From Unio delphinus (lineage: Eukaryota > Mollusca > Bivalvia > Unionida > Unionidae), in NCBI GenBank assembly GCA_029339505.1, contig JAQISU010001235.1, forward strand, positions 35,489,815 through 35,553,814: 64,000 bases of DNA, in the 5' to 3' direction. Each line of letters starts with the position of its first letter. Position 1 is the first letter of the stretch. A program made the translations under genes and the position numbers. The notes under the pieces are model-generated. The model did not search any database, had not been told where the DNA came from, and saw only the letters and a list, made by a program, of their open reading frames with translations. This document shows positions 40,941 to 55,214 of the stretch, in pieces.

Positions 40941-42330
40941 AAATCTTCACACGGTAACTCGAAAGAAATGGTGGAAACTCATTAGAGAAATTCAAAGAAG
41001 GTTAAAAAAGAAATCTTGTGAATCTTTGGTTGAAAAGTATATAGTTATCAACTAGAATAAAGCAATGGTAAAACTTTTAATGCTTTCTTTTGTGAACTAT
41101 AAAAACCGAAAGTTTATCACAAAGTCCTGAACTAGTCACACAACAGTGACTTTGCCCTACTCCAGCAAACTTCAGTTTCCAGATCACTGAAAATTAGCAA
41201 ACATAGTGCCTGTGCATAGGAAATGTTATAAAAATTATGTCAAATTTATATCATATATCCATACTTTGTACTTTATCTAAAGTATCAGGTTCGTTCTCGG
41301 CTGATTCAACAATATAGCATTTAATAGACAGTTACAGTACAACTTGTTCTGCGCTAGACCAAGGTAAAGCGGTTATGATAGTTTTCTTTGACGTAAGCAA
41401 AGTTTTCGACTGAGTTTGACATAAATAGGTTACGAACGTTTTCTTTGATATTAGCAAGGAATTTGACTGAGTTTGGCATACACGGTTGCTTTCAGGACTA
41501 AAATGTAAAAAGTCTTGGAAATTATTTGCATGTCTTAAAAGATAATTTATGTAGAAGACACGAGTTATCATACATTCTAAATTATCAGATAATTGATACA
41601 TCATCGCTAGGGTCGCATAATCGATTCATTTGGGGACGATTATAGTTTTTAATAGTTGATAATGAAATGATTAATTGGGAAAATCATAAACTAGATTATT
41701 GGAAAGAATGGTCCTAAAGCTGGATGTTTATATTTAATCCGGTCAAGATTGAATCAATACTGCCTTCACGAAAACGGAACCATAATCACCATGTTATATT
41801 GAACATGGTCAAAACAAATGTCCGATAACACTCATTTAGGTATTTTCTTAGCTAGTGATGCCATTTGGCACGCACATATCAAAACATATTTATGAAAAAG
41901 CTAGAGAAAACTTAAACTGTTTAAAATCTTCAACATGATCAATTATGTCTGAACAAAATACGCAAATCTTATATTGTATTAATTTTGGATTAATTGGATC
42001 ATATCTGGGACAATTGTAAATGCAAAAAAAAAGAGCTCATAGAAATGATACAAGTCGAGGAGATGAGAATAATAACCGGTGCAACCAAACACATCTGTAT
42101 CATGAAATAAATTTGAAAAGCCTACAGTCGCGTATTTACAAGCATAATTTGAATTAATTATTTAAAATATACTACAGATTAGCTGCTGTATATCTACAAG
42201 ATTAAATTCGACCTTTAGTTATAGGACATAAAATCTACTCAACTCGATCAACAAACATTATTTTACCTCATCTGAGTTGCCCTGTAAGAAACTAATATGG
42301 AACGTATTACCCATATGAGTAAAAAAAACA
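40941..42330 (+). pseudogene. Decayed LINE reverse transcriptase
   Basis: Plus strand, many stops and frameshifts. Recognisable order: LDQGKAVMIVFFDVSKVFD (RT motif A, about 41345-41412), a partial FNPVKIESI block (the usual KTE-type block after motif C), EKARENLNCLK, then the C-terminal IYKIKF/ VIGHKIYSTRS region (about 42200-42250) typical of the end of Jockey/CR1-type RT ORFs. The catalytic YADD could not be located. Extinct copy. Confidence 0.6.
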
Positions 42331-42489
42331 ATACTTCATTGCATAATTACCAAGCTTTCTTGAATCTAGAAAAAGAAAATACTCCATTTTAGTATTACGT
42401 TGGTGAAACAATGTCGCAGGTTCTCAATGTCAAATTACCATTTTTATAGAAATGTTTTATCCAACTGTAAGTATTGCTCTTGAGGTGTA

Positions 42490-42781
42490 TTAAAAACTGT
42501 AAATTATTTTATTAGAAACTGTAAATTATTTTATTAGAAACTGTAAATTATTTTATTAGAAACTGTAAATTATTTTCTTAGAAACTGTAAATTATTTTCT
42601 TAGAAACTAAATTATTTTCTTCCAAACTGTAAATTATTTTCTTAGAAACTGTAAATTATTTTCTTCCAAACTGTAAATTATTTTCTTCCAAACTGTAAAT
42701 TATTTTCTTCCAAACTGTAAATTATTTATTTTCTTCCAAACTGTAAATTATTTTCTTCCAAACTGTAAATTATTTTCTTTC
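42490..42781. repeat. 22-bp tandem repeat, about 13 units
   Basis: AAACTGTAAATTATTTTCTT plus two bases. Early units carry ATTAG, later units TTCCA, a directional change of variant along the array. Confidence 0.95.
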
Positions 42782-43830
42782 ACCCAAATCCTTCAGACCT
42801 TCGAACTCACATTTTATTTACTCTTGCTTTCGCTTTCACAGTTGAAATTTCTTTATTAGGCGACTGTAATTTTGCTTTTAAAAAACATCACACGCAAATA
42901 TTTTTTGCTTGTGTAAAATGTCTTTATGATCGCTATAAGATTGAAATAATGTATTTAAGTCACATCCGTTTAGTGTTGTCATTATTCTTCGATTCGTTTT
43001 GTATGTGTATGTGCATTCGTACTTTTACTTTCTAATCACATCTACCAGCATTCAGACAGTGCTTAGTCAGCTCAAGCTTTCTATAGAATCCTCAAAATGA
43101 TAATTTATAATTACAGAAGACACATTTTCTCAATAATATTGATTACACTATAAGGATACTATCGCTCGTTTCTTACCCATTTGAGACTGATTTAAAACAC
43201 GAAAACGGCTGTATAAAAATAACAATCTTTAAAACAATTATATGATATGATTTTAATGGCGTTTAATCGCTACGTTTTGGAATGTCGTCTGTTAAGATGA
43301 CCATTGTTTACAAGGTAAGAGTCAATCGTAATAACATATTTAAGTAATTGCAATAATTAATATTTTAAATAGGTTGAACGAATGCCTGCGGAAATTCTGA
43401 AAATAATGCGCATTAACCACTGGAGTTGTAATACGTTAATGGTTTCATTTGGATAGCAAGCCACTTTGGAAAACTTATTGCAGGAAATCCATTTCATTTT
43501 ATCTCCACTGACGTCAATTTAAGACCACAACATAAAATCATTAGAAATTACAAAACTAATGCATTGCACACAAAAAGTCATACAAACGAGGTAATGTAAA
43601 TAACGAATGAATTGAAAGACGATCCTTACTGCATTAACGGGAACCAAAACAAAAGCATCAAAATCTAACACGTTATTGTGGTTCCAACCCACAGACTAAT
43701 AAATCCCTACGGATCTAAGCAGTTACCAATAATGATTGCTGGACTGTCTGTTTATGCAGACGTCAATTTAAAAACATTGTTAAATTAATTAGACATTTAT
43801 ATATGAGTCACGCTGACGTGTGATCAGACT
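42782..43830. other. Non-coding, unrecognised
   Basis: Unique AT-rich sequence. Confidence 0.5.
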
Positions 43831-44038
43831 CTCACCACAGTTTGCAAAATTATTTCGCTGAAAGGGAGGCAATGACAAGAATCCCTTGAAGGGATTGACA
43901 CTATACTGGCGAAAAAGAATTGCATGGAATCCAGCTCACCACAGTTTGCAAAATTATTTCGCTGAAAGGGAGGCAATGACAAGAATCCCTTGAAGGGATT
44001 GACACTATACTGGCGAAAAAGAATTGCATGGAATCCAG
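43831..44038. repeat. 104-bp perfect tandem duplication
   Basis: 43831-43934 is repeated at 43935-44038 with no difference seen. Each copy contains the palindrome GAATCCCTTGAAGGGATTG. Confidence 0.95.
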
Positions 44039-44670
44039 GATAAGATCTCTTTTCTCTGATTTAATTCCCCTTTGCCCGGAGTATTGAATCCATCTCACAT
44101 AATCTCGATAAACTCCAACATTTACAAATATGGTAACAAATGATTTCCAATTTAACGTGGTTGCAACTATACCTGTAAGTACAGTACAATATTGTTCGAA
44201 CTAAAGCTTGATATAATGATACAAATTAGACTCACAGTAAAGCTTCATGACAATCCACAATGTTTGTGTAGGAAGGTGAGCGATTAAATATTTGCACTTA
44301 TTGACGGTAAGGTAAACAGCCCATGGCAGACGTTTATCTGGTCTATGACAGGAGGAATTATATAAACTCATTTCATAGTCCGGAAATTTTCAATCTGTAA
44401 GTTGAAGTGTTATTTGAACGCACCCAATGTCAATTTAAATCAAATTCAGAAATACATAATAACTAAGAAGCTTATCAACTCGCCTAAACAGAAGTAGCCA
44501 AGGTTATGAAAACTGTTGTCAAAGATGTATAGAGTATGATACTAGCAGGATAATAAGTTTCTCTTGATTACCATGAGGGGATCTGAATAGCGCACCACCT
44601 ATGAAGCTTTCGCTGTACTTCTTTGAGTTCACAGTTCAACACTGGTGCAGGACACGCCTTGACAAAGAGT
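44039..44670. other. Non-coding, unrecognised
   Basis: Nothing seen. Confidence 0.5.
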
Positions 44671-44803
44671 ATCAGTTGGCGACCGGATGATGGGAGTAGA
44701 ATAGATGTTCCGATATCAGTTGGCGACCAGATGATGGGAGTATAATAGATGTTCCGATATTAGTTGGCGACCAGTTGATGGTGTTTTAATAGATGTTCCG
44801 ATA
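44671..44803. repeat. 44-bp tandem repeat, 3 units
   Basis: ATCAGTTGGCGACCAGATGA at 44671, 44715 and 44759. Confidence 0.95.
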
Positions 44804-45074
44804 ATCGGGATTAGGATATCAAGATCTGTCAGATATTTTTAGTTCTACCCAAAATTCTGGATGATTTCTTTTCCAGTCTCTGGCACAGGGTATAAATTAA
44901 CAGCAAAACCTATTTTAACCGATAAATTGCAAGCAACATTATAGGATGTCTGGAATCAAGAATGGATATCATCTGTTAAAATAATTTCATACGTTACAAT
45001 ACGTGAACCTCACTATCGACATAAAAAAACGCAATGTGAAAACTACATTTACAATCCAACGTTTTTTTATACTA

Positions 45075-45420
45075 ACACGTACTTTACTACTATCCAATAC
45101 ATAATTATATACTTTTCGACACTTGGTATTCTACTATTCAACATCCAACCACCAAATATCTAATATCAATATATCTACTATCTAACACCTAGTAATCTAC
45201 TATCCATTACCCAAAATTTACAATTCAACACGCTATTTGGAGTGACCAGCGCCTAGAAATCTACTATCCAGCACCCAGTTGTCCACTAGCTAACACATAG
45301 TAATGTACTATTAAATATCCTACATTTACTATTTAACACACCCTTTGGAATGACTAGAACCACACATACATTATTAAACACGCAGTTTGAAGTGATCATC
45401 ATCTAGTCACCTACTGATTT
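45075..45420. repeat. Degenerate short repeat (TCTACTATCCAACAC-like)
   Basis: CTACTAT(C/T)(C/T)AACA and CACCTAGT motifs recur irregularly at about 20-25 bp. Boundaries are soft. Confidence 0.5.
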
Positions 45421-45445
45421 AGCAAGCCGGGTTGTAAAATTGTAA

Positions 45446-46385
<940 letters not shown>

Positions 46386-48346
46386 AGCAAACGTTTATAT
46401 CCCCCAAAAATCCTCCATAGTATCCCCTTGTAAGTAAACCCATATCTCCGTATAACTTTCATATCATCCCTTTCAAGAAGAACAAACACCCCACACAATG
46501 TATAATCCTTATTACCCTACCAGTAACGTGCAAGAAGTGAAAAAAAGGGCAGAAATATACATGCAAACGTACTTACATACTATGATAACATAGAGTATAA
46601 GGATATATAAAGCATGAAGTACTGACACACACATATGCTTATAGACTATCATATATGAAGTGAAAGAAGAGAAACGAGAAGGACCACTAACACACTTAGA
46701 CAATCGTAGCCTTTTACAGACATTAAAAAGGATGTCGAGAAGAACAAACAAACACTTATGGAAACTCATGAGTTTACTTCTACAATCCAAGATGCGTGTT
46801 TAAACATATCCAACTTGGACAGTGATGCTAAAGTGCGTTTAATAATTTTTAATAATGTTCTTTGATTTTGCCACTCCCATTTTTTTAATTATCTCACTAA
46901 ATAGAGTTCATTGTAAGTTGATAAATATTGACAGACAGTTAGTTGCAATGCCCATGCTTTATGATACAGATATGGTTCTTCAAATTTTAATACAAATTTA
47001 CCGTTTTTGTTTGGACCATTCAAGATTTAGTACCAATGACTGATTTTGTAAGTTCATTCCGTTACGAATGGTTACGTCTCGCTCTGGATTTAACACGCAC
47101 AGCAAAATATAAAATATGAAGAGAGTCTAGATTTGCCAAACTCACAAAGAAAGTCAAAATTGACATGAAACTAAGAATATGCATTACCGAATTCAGTTTC
47201 AAACGGCGAAAATAAAGAACATTGAAATCATGCATTACACATACGAGTGTTTCTGCTTGTGAAAGAAATACCTGTTTAAGTATCGTATCCATCAACACAA
47301 ATTCAGTGAATAGAAATACTTATGATTCTGGTATATTCTCTTAAAAAAAAAGATTCACATCTACAAAAATACAGCTTTTCGTTTCATTTACTGTCTTTGC
47401 TTACTTAATTTCTTGACTGGCTTGATTATTTTCTTTTTTTCACTTCTCGTACATTGAATTTCTTTGCTTTGTTATGTGTTCAGGCTCTAAAAAATAGTAA
47501 CACAGAAAAAATGAAAACAATAAGCTTTGTAAATTTAACAAATAATTTATTTTCTTGGAGAAACAATGTATGAATGGAAAAAAGAACTTACGGTTTTAAG
47601 TATCAAATCCCAAAATAATCCAAGAATAATCCACAAATTTTTAAACTTCTAGTAATGAAATGTTCTAATAAATTCAAGATGAGTCCTAAAGAAAAATCCA
47701 AGATGGAAGGCGATAACGTATGCTGTATCTTGTAATGTGCTGAATCTACAGTTTCTTGTAGAAACACAAGAAATAACACACCGGTAATGGAATCCAACTT
47801 TGATAAACTGTCTTTATCGAAGAATTCTATATGAGCAATAACAATTTCCAGAGAAACGAATTAATCTTTTAAAATGCAAATGAACTGAAGAAAAATTAAC
47901 AAAACTCGAAAACTGACTACAACAGAAAGACTTGACATCAGGTGTAAAACCCCGAAACTGAGATTATTTCTCTAAAACAAACATTATACTTCTAATCTAC
48001 AACAGCACTTTAGGAAATCCACAAGTTGCGAAATAGAGGGAATCAACTGATCATGTTTATATTTTAAAGTCACGTACTCATAATAAGACCTTGTTGAAAC
48101 CAATCATTTTACTCTACGTTTTACAAAATGTTGTTTACTTCACCAAAACTATTTACAAGTTTAGGGTCACTTATCCAATACAGCCTCAATCTCGATCTTA
48201 CTATTCTCACAATAAAAATAAATTTAAAAAGTACAAATTATTTTTGCATCATATACTTATCATTAGCCACATGCATAAATTTTTTGTTTGAATCATTTTA
48301 TATACACAACGCTCCAATTTAAATATACATTTGCCCTGATTACACT
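46386..48346. other. About 2 kb, no recognised gene
   Basis: Unique AT-rich sequence. 47520-47890 weakly resembles 35500-35900. Short ORFs have no domains. Confidence 0.5.
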
Positions 48347-50960
48347 ATGGAGGAGTTTGAAAGATTATTTAAAATCAAACCTTCAAAATCTAAATTTCAT
48401 CTTGACAGACAATCACACTACTTACCGAAGCAAGATCTGTTTGATCCGACGAATAATCTGATTAATATTCAAAATTATACTCAACACCGATGCTATCAAT
48501 GCTACAATGAACGACCAATGAGCAGCAACGATTGTTAATTATCTCGACGAAACGAAGATATATTATCAAACTAAAATGTATCGTATTAGCCGAAACAGAC
48601 AATAATACATGGATTATCCGTGACAAACGTGACCCAGTCTTTCCTAATATTTTTTTAAAAGAAATTCTGAGTAAAAACTCCAAACCAAAAATATTGACTG
48701 GTATTAACAAGCCGTATTATACACGAGCATGTCCTGTAACCGCGGTCATTTATTGGATATATCCGTTGAATGATAATCAAAGCGTTGATGAATTAGCGCC
48801 GAAGAAATTTTAAAAAAAAATTGTGTACCCGAACGGGCAATGGAACATTCATAAATGATATACGTGGAAATAGGTTGGCGGATCTACGACGTAAAACTTG
48901 GTGAGTGGGCCCAATTAGTCAAAGATGTTGGGGCTACAATTAATGATGTCGCTAAGTTAGAAAAAAAAAACCACTAAAAAAATCCTAATACTAGTAAAAC
49001 CCATAACAGGAAAGATTTTACACGATTCGAAACATTATAAACAAGGGGGATTCCGATAAATATCGTTGATCATAATGCGCATGCGTGGACTAATGCAGTA
49101 ATAATATTTCCACGAAATCGAATTGTAAACTTTTATAACGGTGATCTATTTGAGTTTATTAACTACATAAGTAGAAGCGACCCTGTATCCGTGTAGTTGT
49201 TTTCAAGTTCCGAAAATGAAGACTATGATCAATTTGTACGACCCATTGGAGATACTTGTGGTTCAGAATCTCCCCACGAAGAAATGAAAATTCTTGCGCA
49301 GAAAAAAATTAAATTGTATCGCAGACTGACACTTTTGAACATTAGTGAATAATTGTTTCACCGTTCCGTCAGTTGCTGCTCACTTTGAAGACATGCAGCT
49401 ATGATACTGTGAGTATGGACACGGCGAAATTGTGGAATATCTGTTACAATCATAACGACGTTTTCTCGGTTGATATGGCAGCGTGTGTTCCAAGACGTGT
49501 TATTGGAATGGGAGAATGTCATGGATATTTTAAAAGATATTGACATACATCACTCGATATGACCAGAGTTGCGATAAACAGACCTTTACCAGATTTTGAC
49601 TTGACTGGATTTGATTGAATAGAGTCATTTGAGTTTCATAAAGGTCTTCATCTAATTTGTTACGTCTGGTTTGGTAAACAATTTTTAGAAAAAAAGTGGG
49701 TACCAATAGATTTATTACGATTTATGCTCGATTAACCCGAAGTTTGGTTGTCACAACGAAGGCAATAAAACCGCAAGAGAGCTTGGAAGAAGAATAATCT
49801 GTAAATTGACCCAAGGACGACGATATGGTCATAAACGACACTATACAAAAGTAATTATAGAAAATGTTGAACTCCATTTTATAACTGCTTATGCAATGAA
49901 GAGAAATATATTTGTAAGTCTAAAAAACGCTTACTTCTAACGGAACACGACTAGGTACAAATGTTGGTGTCATTGATGACGAGTTACCGCAGTTTAGTTA
50001 TTTAAGATCTCAATGCTCGCGTATATTTTGATAAATTTATTATCGATGGTGAACAGATTTCGTGACACCGCGGTCACAGACGCTACAAATTCATTCTATA
50101 TTATGTATCATGGGGCCAATGGAGACTAAAACAAAAAATGTTACATAATTATTCTGAATCCGCCGACGTCGAAAACAACGATAATTTTTACTAAAATAAT
50201 CAAATATCAAACTTGTCATCAGTACCACCTGTATATGATCCAGTGACCAGACATATGACTGTTTATATATACGTACCAGGAAGTTCTGGTAAAACAACTC
50301 GTGTTTTTGAATTATTTGGACAGAGTTCAGTTGATGTGATTGTTTTAACCTCTTCACACAGACTCGCAAGAAATGACAATTGTGTTATGGAACAGTACAT
50401 ATGCGACGACGGAATATTGACGTTGACATGTCAAGACCGTTGACAGAGTAAAGGGCGAAACAACATCGTGGGCTAAATGATACAGTTTTAGTTGATGTCA
50501 GTCCTGTTGAGGATGCACTCTCAATGGACAAATCTCCGTGTAAGCTAGGATACGCAATGACGATTCATTCATCACAAGGATTAATCATCTAGGCTATTAT
50601 TGTTTGGATTGTCGATGATCGTATCGAATGGTCAGATTTAGTTTATCATGCAGTGTCTCATGTAAGGAGAATATCTCATTTACAGAGGTTTATTGTAAAT
50701 TTTACAGAAACTGCTGGCACCAATAACAATAATATTAGCGATGATATAGTAAGAAAAAACTAGTTATAAACAATGTGATACAAAAATAATCGCGACTTTG
50801 ATCTTGATGCTAGATTTATCATGACATTAAAATAACAACAAAATAATCATTGTGCAAACCGTAACACATTATTGTTGTGAAGCAGTATTCTTAATAATCC
50901 AAGCAATTTGCCGTACATAAAATGAATTGTATTCTTGAACATACACGTGAAAACATGATG
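48347..50960 (+). pseudogene. PolB-helicase-HNH relic
   Basis: Starts MEEFERLFKIKPSK like the intact gene. Scattered homologous blocks: INKPYYTRACPVTAVIYWIY (48700-48760), VDHNAHAWTNAV (about 49065-49100), a motif-A region with VDMAACVPR, a KLTQGRR block, Walker A PGSSGKTTR (about 50275-50300), the IVLTSSHRLA block, IHSSQGL (about 50565-50585) and an eroded HNH at 50840-50960. Deletions remove parts of the palm and helicase. The in-frame palindromes of the intact gene are absent: its homologue of 16818-16859 is about 23 nt shorter. Confidence 0.85.
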
Positions 50961-50969
50961 CTGACCTGT

Positions 50970-51909
50970 CCAATTGTGTATCTTGAGGAATTACTTGCAA
51001 TTGTTCACGTACAAATCCTCATTGTGGAGCAGTTGAATCTAATCTGTAGACTGCAGGTCTACCCGTAGATCTTACAACGCATGAAACTGTATGTGTAGTT
51101 ACACTCCAAATAAGATCAGTCAATCTTTTTCTTTGCCACCTTCAAGATCACCCGGTTTATATAAATATCTTACGGTAACATTACCTAGTACTGTTTTTTT
51201 TTGAAAAGTCAATTCGTTGTATTGGTATTTTGTAATCGCATTCACAGGGTTCATGCAAATTGCACGTGTGATTTCATTATTTAATGCAGCTATCACACTT
51301 TCTAATCTTGTAATCCATTCACGAAATTTCATATCCATTTGAACTTTGCTGAGGGAGTTAAGGTCTTAAATATTTCCTTCCTGTATTGATATCCAAAAAA
51401 CAGCTGAGCAAGTGTTCTTTTAAATCGCCTGATCACGATGAACTGCGGTATGTCCTCGTATTTCGACATTATGTGTTTTATTCAATGACGATACTGCACC
51501 AATAAATTCCTTGCCTGGATCAACTTGTGGTAGATATGGCCTTCGTACACCACATTGCGGTCCAGATCCTCTCCGATAAATTCGTTCAAACGCAGAAGCA
51601 ACTTCAATAGCCGTGCTACTTGCAACGTCAACGACAGTTAAAGCATATTTGTATACGTATTGACGTCTTCCATTTTAATAGTATCGTGTGTTAAAATAAT
51701 ATATCCGCCTGATGAACTTCATTTGGAATGCGGGCATCAAAATGTGCGTACTCGATTCATTTAGGCGGTGGTAGATAAATTTGCCATATTGCCTGTTGGG
51801 CTAACCAATCTGCAGCAACATAACGTGTAACATTTGCTGCATCAGCGAGTTTACTAATCGCTGTTTTAACTTTCCAATATCCTCTTGGGCTATTATAAAT
51901 TGATTCCAT
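50970..51909 (-). pseudogene. Integrase relic
   Basis: Reads from ESIYNSPRGYWK at 51909 toward 50970. It retains the VDPGKEF Asp (about 51520), an HRDQAI-like Asp/Gln region with the catalytic Glu area disrupted, REWITRLESVIAALNNEITR and the C-terminal VRYLYKPGDLEGG and GFVREQLQVIPQ blocks. Multiple frameshifts. Confidence 0.88.
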
Positions 51910-51924
51910 TATAATAATAATCGG

Positions 51925-52330
51925 TTGATTTATTAAAAACCCCTAACGCTAGTTTAACTTTCATCACGGATGAAATCAATCAGTTATCTAACGATTCTCT
52001 GCGGCATGATGTCTCAGTGCTAGACATCACTATAAACTGCCTCACTGCAGACATCGTAGCGATATGACTGAAAAATTGTTAAAGCTACGTTAAAAATCCT
52101 AATCAAACAAACAAACAAATCAAACAAATTCTCTGAGAGATTAATTTGCTATAGAATTTAGTGCGTGAATTAACTTCACATCCGCGATGTGTCATTGTTG
52201 TAGATCTTTAGGTTTATAAGCTTCATCATGAATATTACACGCTTTTATCCTTTTCATTTATCGGATATTCACCAGGTCTTGGCCAATCTTGTTTATCCAT
52301 TCGGATATCAAGTCTGGTTCCAGTTTTGTT
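51925..52330 (-). pseudogene. PLA2 relic split by repeat insertions
   Basis: Minus-strand fragments of the PLA2 domain: 52122-52326 (the DIRMDKQDWPRPGEYP block and an eroded HD region) and 51925-52000 (C-terminal part). The two are separated by an inserted repeat at 52001-52127, and the sequence stops at the Ca-loop where a second insertion starts at about 52325. Confidence 0.8.
52001..52127 (-). mobile_element. Fragment of a mollusc-type interspersed repeat
   Basis: About 127 bp, the reverse complement of 52325-52443 with some substitutions. Flanked by ATTCTCT at 51994-52000 and 52128-52134, a likely 7-bp target duplication. It splits the PLA2 relic. Confidence 0.75.
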
Positions 52331-52590
52331 TGTTTGTTTGATTAGGATTTTTAACGTAACTTTAACAATGTTTCAGTCATATCGCTAAGATGTATGCAGT
52401 GAGGCAGTTTATAGTGATATCTAGCACTGGGGCTTCATGCCGCAGACATGTACCATGATGTCCCACCCAGTCACATTATCCTGACACCAGGCCGACCAGT
52501 CCTAACACTAACCTCTTAATGCTGAGCGTCAAGCGAGGCAGCTGTTAGTACCATTTTTGTAAGTCTTTGGTATTCCAGTTATCTCTCTTT
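52325..52590 (+). mobile_element. Mollusc-type interspersed repeat, longer copy
   Basis: Starts GTTTGTTTGTTTGATTAGGA and runs through GTACCATGATGTCCCACCCA and AATGCTGAGCGTCAAGCGAG to a CTTTGGTAT end. The texture is that of short non-autonomous repeats common in molluscs. It borders the LINE directly downstream. Confidence 0.55.
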
Positions 52591-52673
52591 CGCCCGTAAC
52601 GGATAAACAACTTAAAAATTCTGCCGTTAATTTTAATAACCTGGTTCAAATTCCTTTTAAATCGTCAACCGTT

Positions 52674-53591
52674 GTGTCAACTGTCCCAGGGATACCACTA
52701 CGTATTGCATTATTCAACGCTCAGTCAGTAGGATCACCGGAAAAACGCACAGAAATTGTTAATGTTATCAACGACCAGACTATTGACGTCTTCTTCCTGA
52801 CAGAAACTACGTTACATTCTGCATGTGATGAATCTAAGTGTGCGGATTTAACACCCAGCGATTACTCCATCAAGTCGTTCCCCTGCAACTCTCGCGGAGG
52901 TGGAATTGCTGTAATTACAAAGAATTCCATGATCAAATGCCTTAAGTACAACACAACCGTCAATTTCTGCCACACATCGTTTGAACTAGTGCAAACAACG
53001 CTAACACTGGAACAAAGGTCAGTCCATTTTTTCTGTCTCTACCGTCCTCCTCCTAGTAGAAAAAACAAGCTGACTGAATCTCTCTTTTTGGAGCAGTTTC
53101 CAAATCTTCTTGAGTATGGAAATTCGATAGGTGGCAACCTATTTATTCTTGGAGATTTCAACTTTCACTTTGACTGTCCTGGAAAACCATACATGTCAAA
53201 ACTCCTAGATTCCATTCATGTTTTCAATCTTAAACAGTCAGTTAACCAACCTACCCATAAATTTGGTCACATTTTAGACTGGTTTCTTTATAGACCTGAT
53301 GATAATAGTCTGCAATCCACCCTTGTATCCCACGAACTTGCATCGGATCACCTCTGCATTGTATGCCATCTCGACGTATCAGTCCTTAACCCTCCACCTC
53401 TATTTGCTACTAAGAGAAACCTCCATATGATAAATAGAACCAAATTCATGCATGATATCCAAGAAAACCTAACAACTTTCTTACATCTAACAGTGGAACA
53501 ACTTGATAACTGCCTGCGTTCATTACTTGAAAAACATGCACCAGCCACCAAATGCAGAATATCAATAAAAAAAGTGTTCTCCATGGTATAG
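52674..53591 (+). pseudogene. LINE apurinic-type endonuclease domain
   Basis: Frame of 305 codons (starting at a GTG, so the true start is upstream or lost). All exonuclease-endonuclease-phosphatase motifs are visible: LFNAQSVG (Asn), FFLTETTLHS (Glu), YRPPPSR, ILGDFNFHFD (Asp/Asn) and ELASDHLCIVC (Asp-His). It nicks target DNA to prime reverse transcription. The frame closes at 53591 before the linker to the RT, where a frameshift occurs. Confidence 0.9.
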
Positions 53592-53805
53592 CAGTGTTAG
53601 GGACCAGCTTCGCACTGCTAAAAAACATCGCCGAAAAGCAGAGCGGATTTGGCTTTCCACCAGACTCACTATTAATAAACAAATCTACGAAGCCGCTAAG
53701 AAGAACGTCACAAACAAAGTCTATTTAGCCAAATCATCCCACTACAGTACTAAGATCACGGAGAGTTCCAGCTGAAAAGAGCTCTTCGAGATAACTAACA
53801 AACTA

Positions 53806-55214
53806 ATGTCAAGGAACAAATGTACACCACTTCCAACAACCTTCTCTCCACTAGACCTACCAGACCAATTTGCAAATTTCTTCGATGACAAAGTACAAAC
53901 CATTAGAGATTCTCTTGACAGCACAATTTCAACTGATGCGTCACCATACAGTCATGATGTAGAATTTCAGCGACAACCGTTAGGAGCATTTGAACCTGTT
54001 TCTATTGATTTAGTACGGACAATCGTGATGAAAAGTGCATCAGAGTCTTGTGAACTTGATTCTATTCCGACATCACTGCTGCTTGAGTGTTTAGACCCAA
54101 TATTGCCTTCACTAACTGATGTTATTAATATCTTTCTCTAATCAGGGGAATTCCCATCATTTTTCAAAACTGCCCTCGTAAAGTCACTGCTGAAGAAACC
54201 AACACTGGACATAACGATTTAAAGAACTACCGCCCAGTTTCTAATCTCCCATTCATATAAAAAATCTTAGAAAAGGTTGTTGTAACTCAACTTGTATCTC
54301 ATTTGAATTCAAACAGTCTTTTTAGCAATGTACAGTCTGCATATCGCTTTTGCCACAGTACGGAAACTACTCTTCTGAAAGTATTTAGTGACATTCTCTC
54401 TGCTTTGGATAGTGGAAAGATCACAGTCCTCACTCTCCTGGATGTATCTGCAGCATTTGACACAATAGACCATGATGTATTACTTCACCGTCTCCAGCAT
54501 GTATTTGGCATTCAGAATATAGCCTTACAGTTGTTCAAGTCCTACTTAGTCAACAGGACACAAATTATATCTGCAAATGGAATACACCCCAGCCCAGTTG
54601 ACGTATGTTGTGGTGTTCCACAAGGATCTGTTCTTGGACCTGTTCTCTTCATTCTGTATACTCAGCCGCTCTCAAGTGTCATCGATCATCGCCCAGTGTC
54701 GCACCAATTGTATGCTGATGACACCCAAATATACAAGTCCAGCCACCCAACTGAAGTTGATGCTACCATCCATGGAGTAGAAAAGTGCATTTCTGATGTG
54801 AAATCATGGATGACATGTAACAAGCTGCAGATGAATGATGATAAAACTGAGGCTATTCTGATCACAACACAAAGACTTTCTCATTCACATCCTTTACCTC
54901 AGACAATAAATATCAGCAACACCAACATTAAATTCTCACAGTCAGTACGGAACCTAAGCGTTACTCTAGACAGTACTCTCACATTGCACCAACATGTCAT
55001 GAACATATGCAAGGCGGCATATCTTGAATTGAGACGTATCAGTTCCATTCGTAAAGATCTTTTAGTTGATGCCACTAAAACACTTGTGTGTTCATTAGTA
55101 CTTTCAAGACTGGACTATTGTAACTCAATTCTGTCTGGTTCGTCACAATATTTACTCCAGAAACTTCAAAAAGTTCAAAACACAGCTGCACGGATCATCA
55201 TTAGAGTACCTTGA
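53806..55214 (+). pseudogene. LINE reverse transcriptase, frameshifted
   Basis: The N-terminal part (53806-54141) contains DLPDQFANFFDDKVQ and LDSIPTSLLLECLDPILPSL and ends at a stop. The main RT (54303-55214) has motif A LLDVSAAFDTIDHDVLLHRL, motif B GVPQGSVLGPVLF and catalytic YADDTQIY, then SWMTCNKLQMNDDKTEAI and LVLSRLDYCNS. The two parts are in different frames. With the catalytic residues intact this copy is only moderately old. Confidence 0.9.

Larger units (their letters stand above)
48347..52330 (+). mobile_element. Polinton relic 3: polymerase to PLA2
   Basis: Same orientation as the complete element. Homology begins at the polymerase start codon and ends within the PLA2 domain. 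No TIR, ATPase or capsid gene is present. Many stops and indels make it the oldest of the three copies. Confidence 0.88.

Noticed and set aside
43901..44098. 65-codon ORF in the 104-bp duplication
   Set aside because: No domain, and it lies in a simple tandem duplication.
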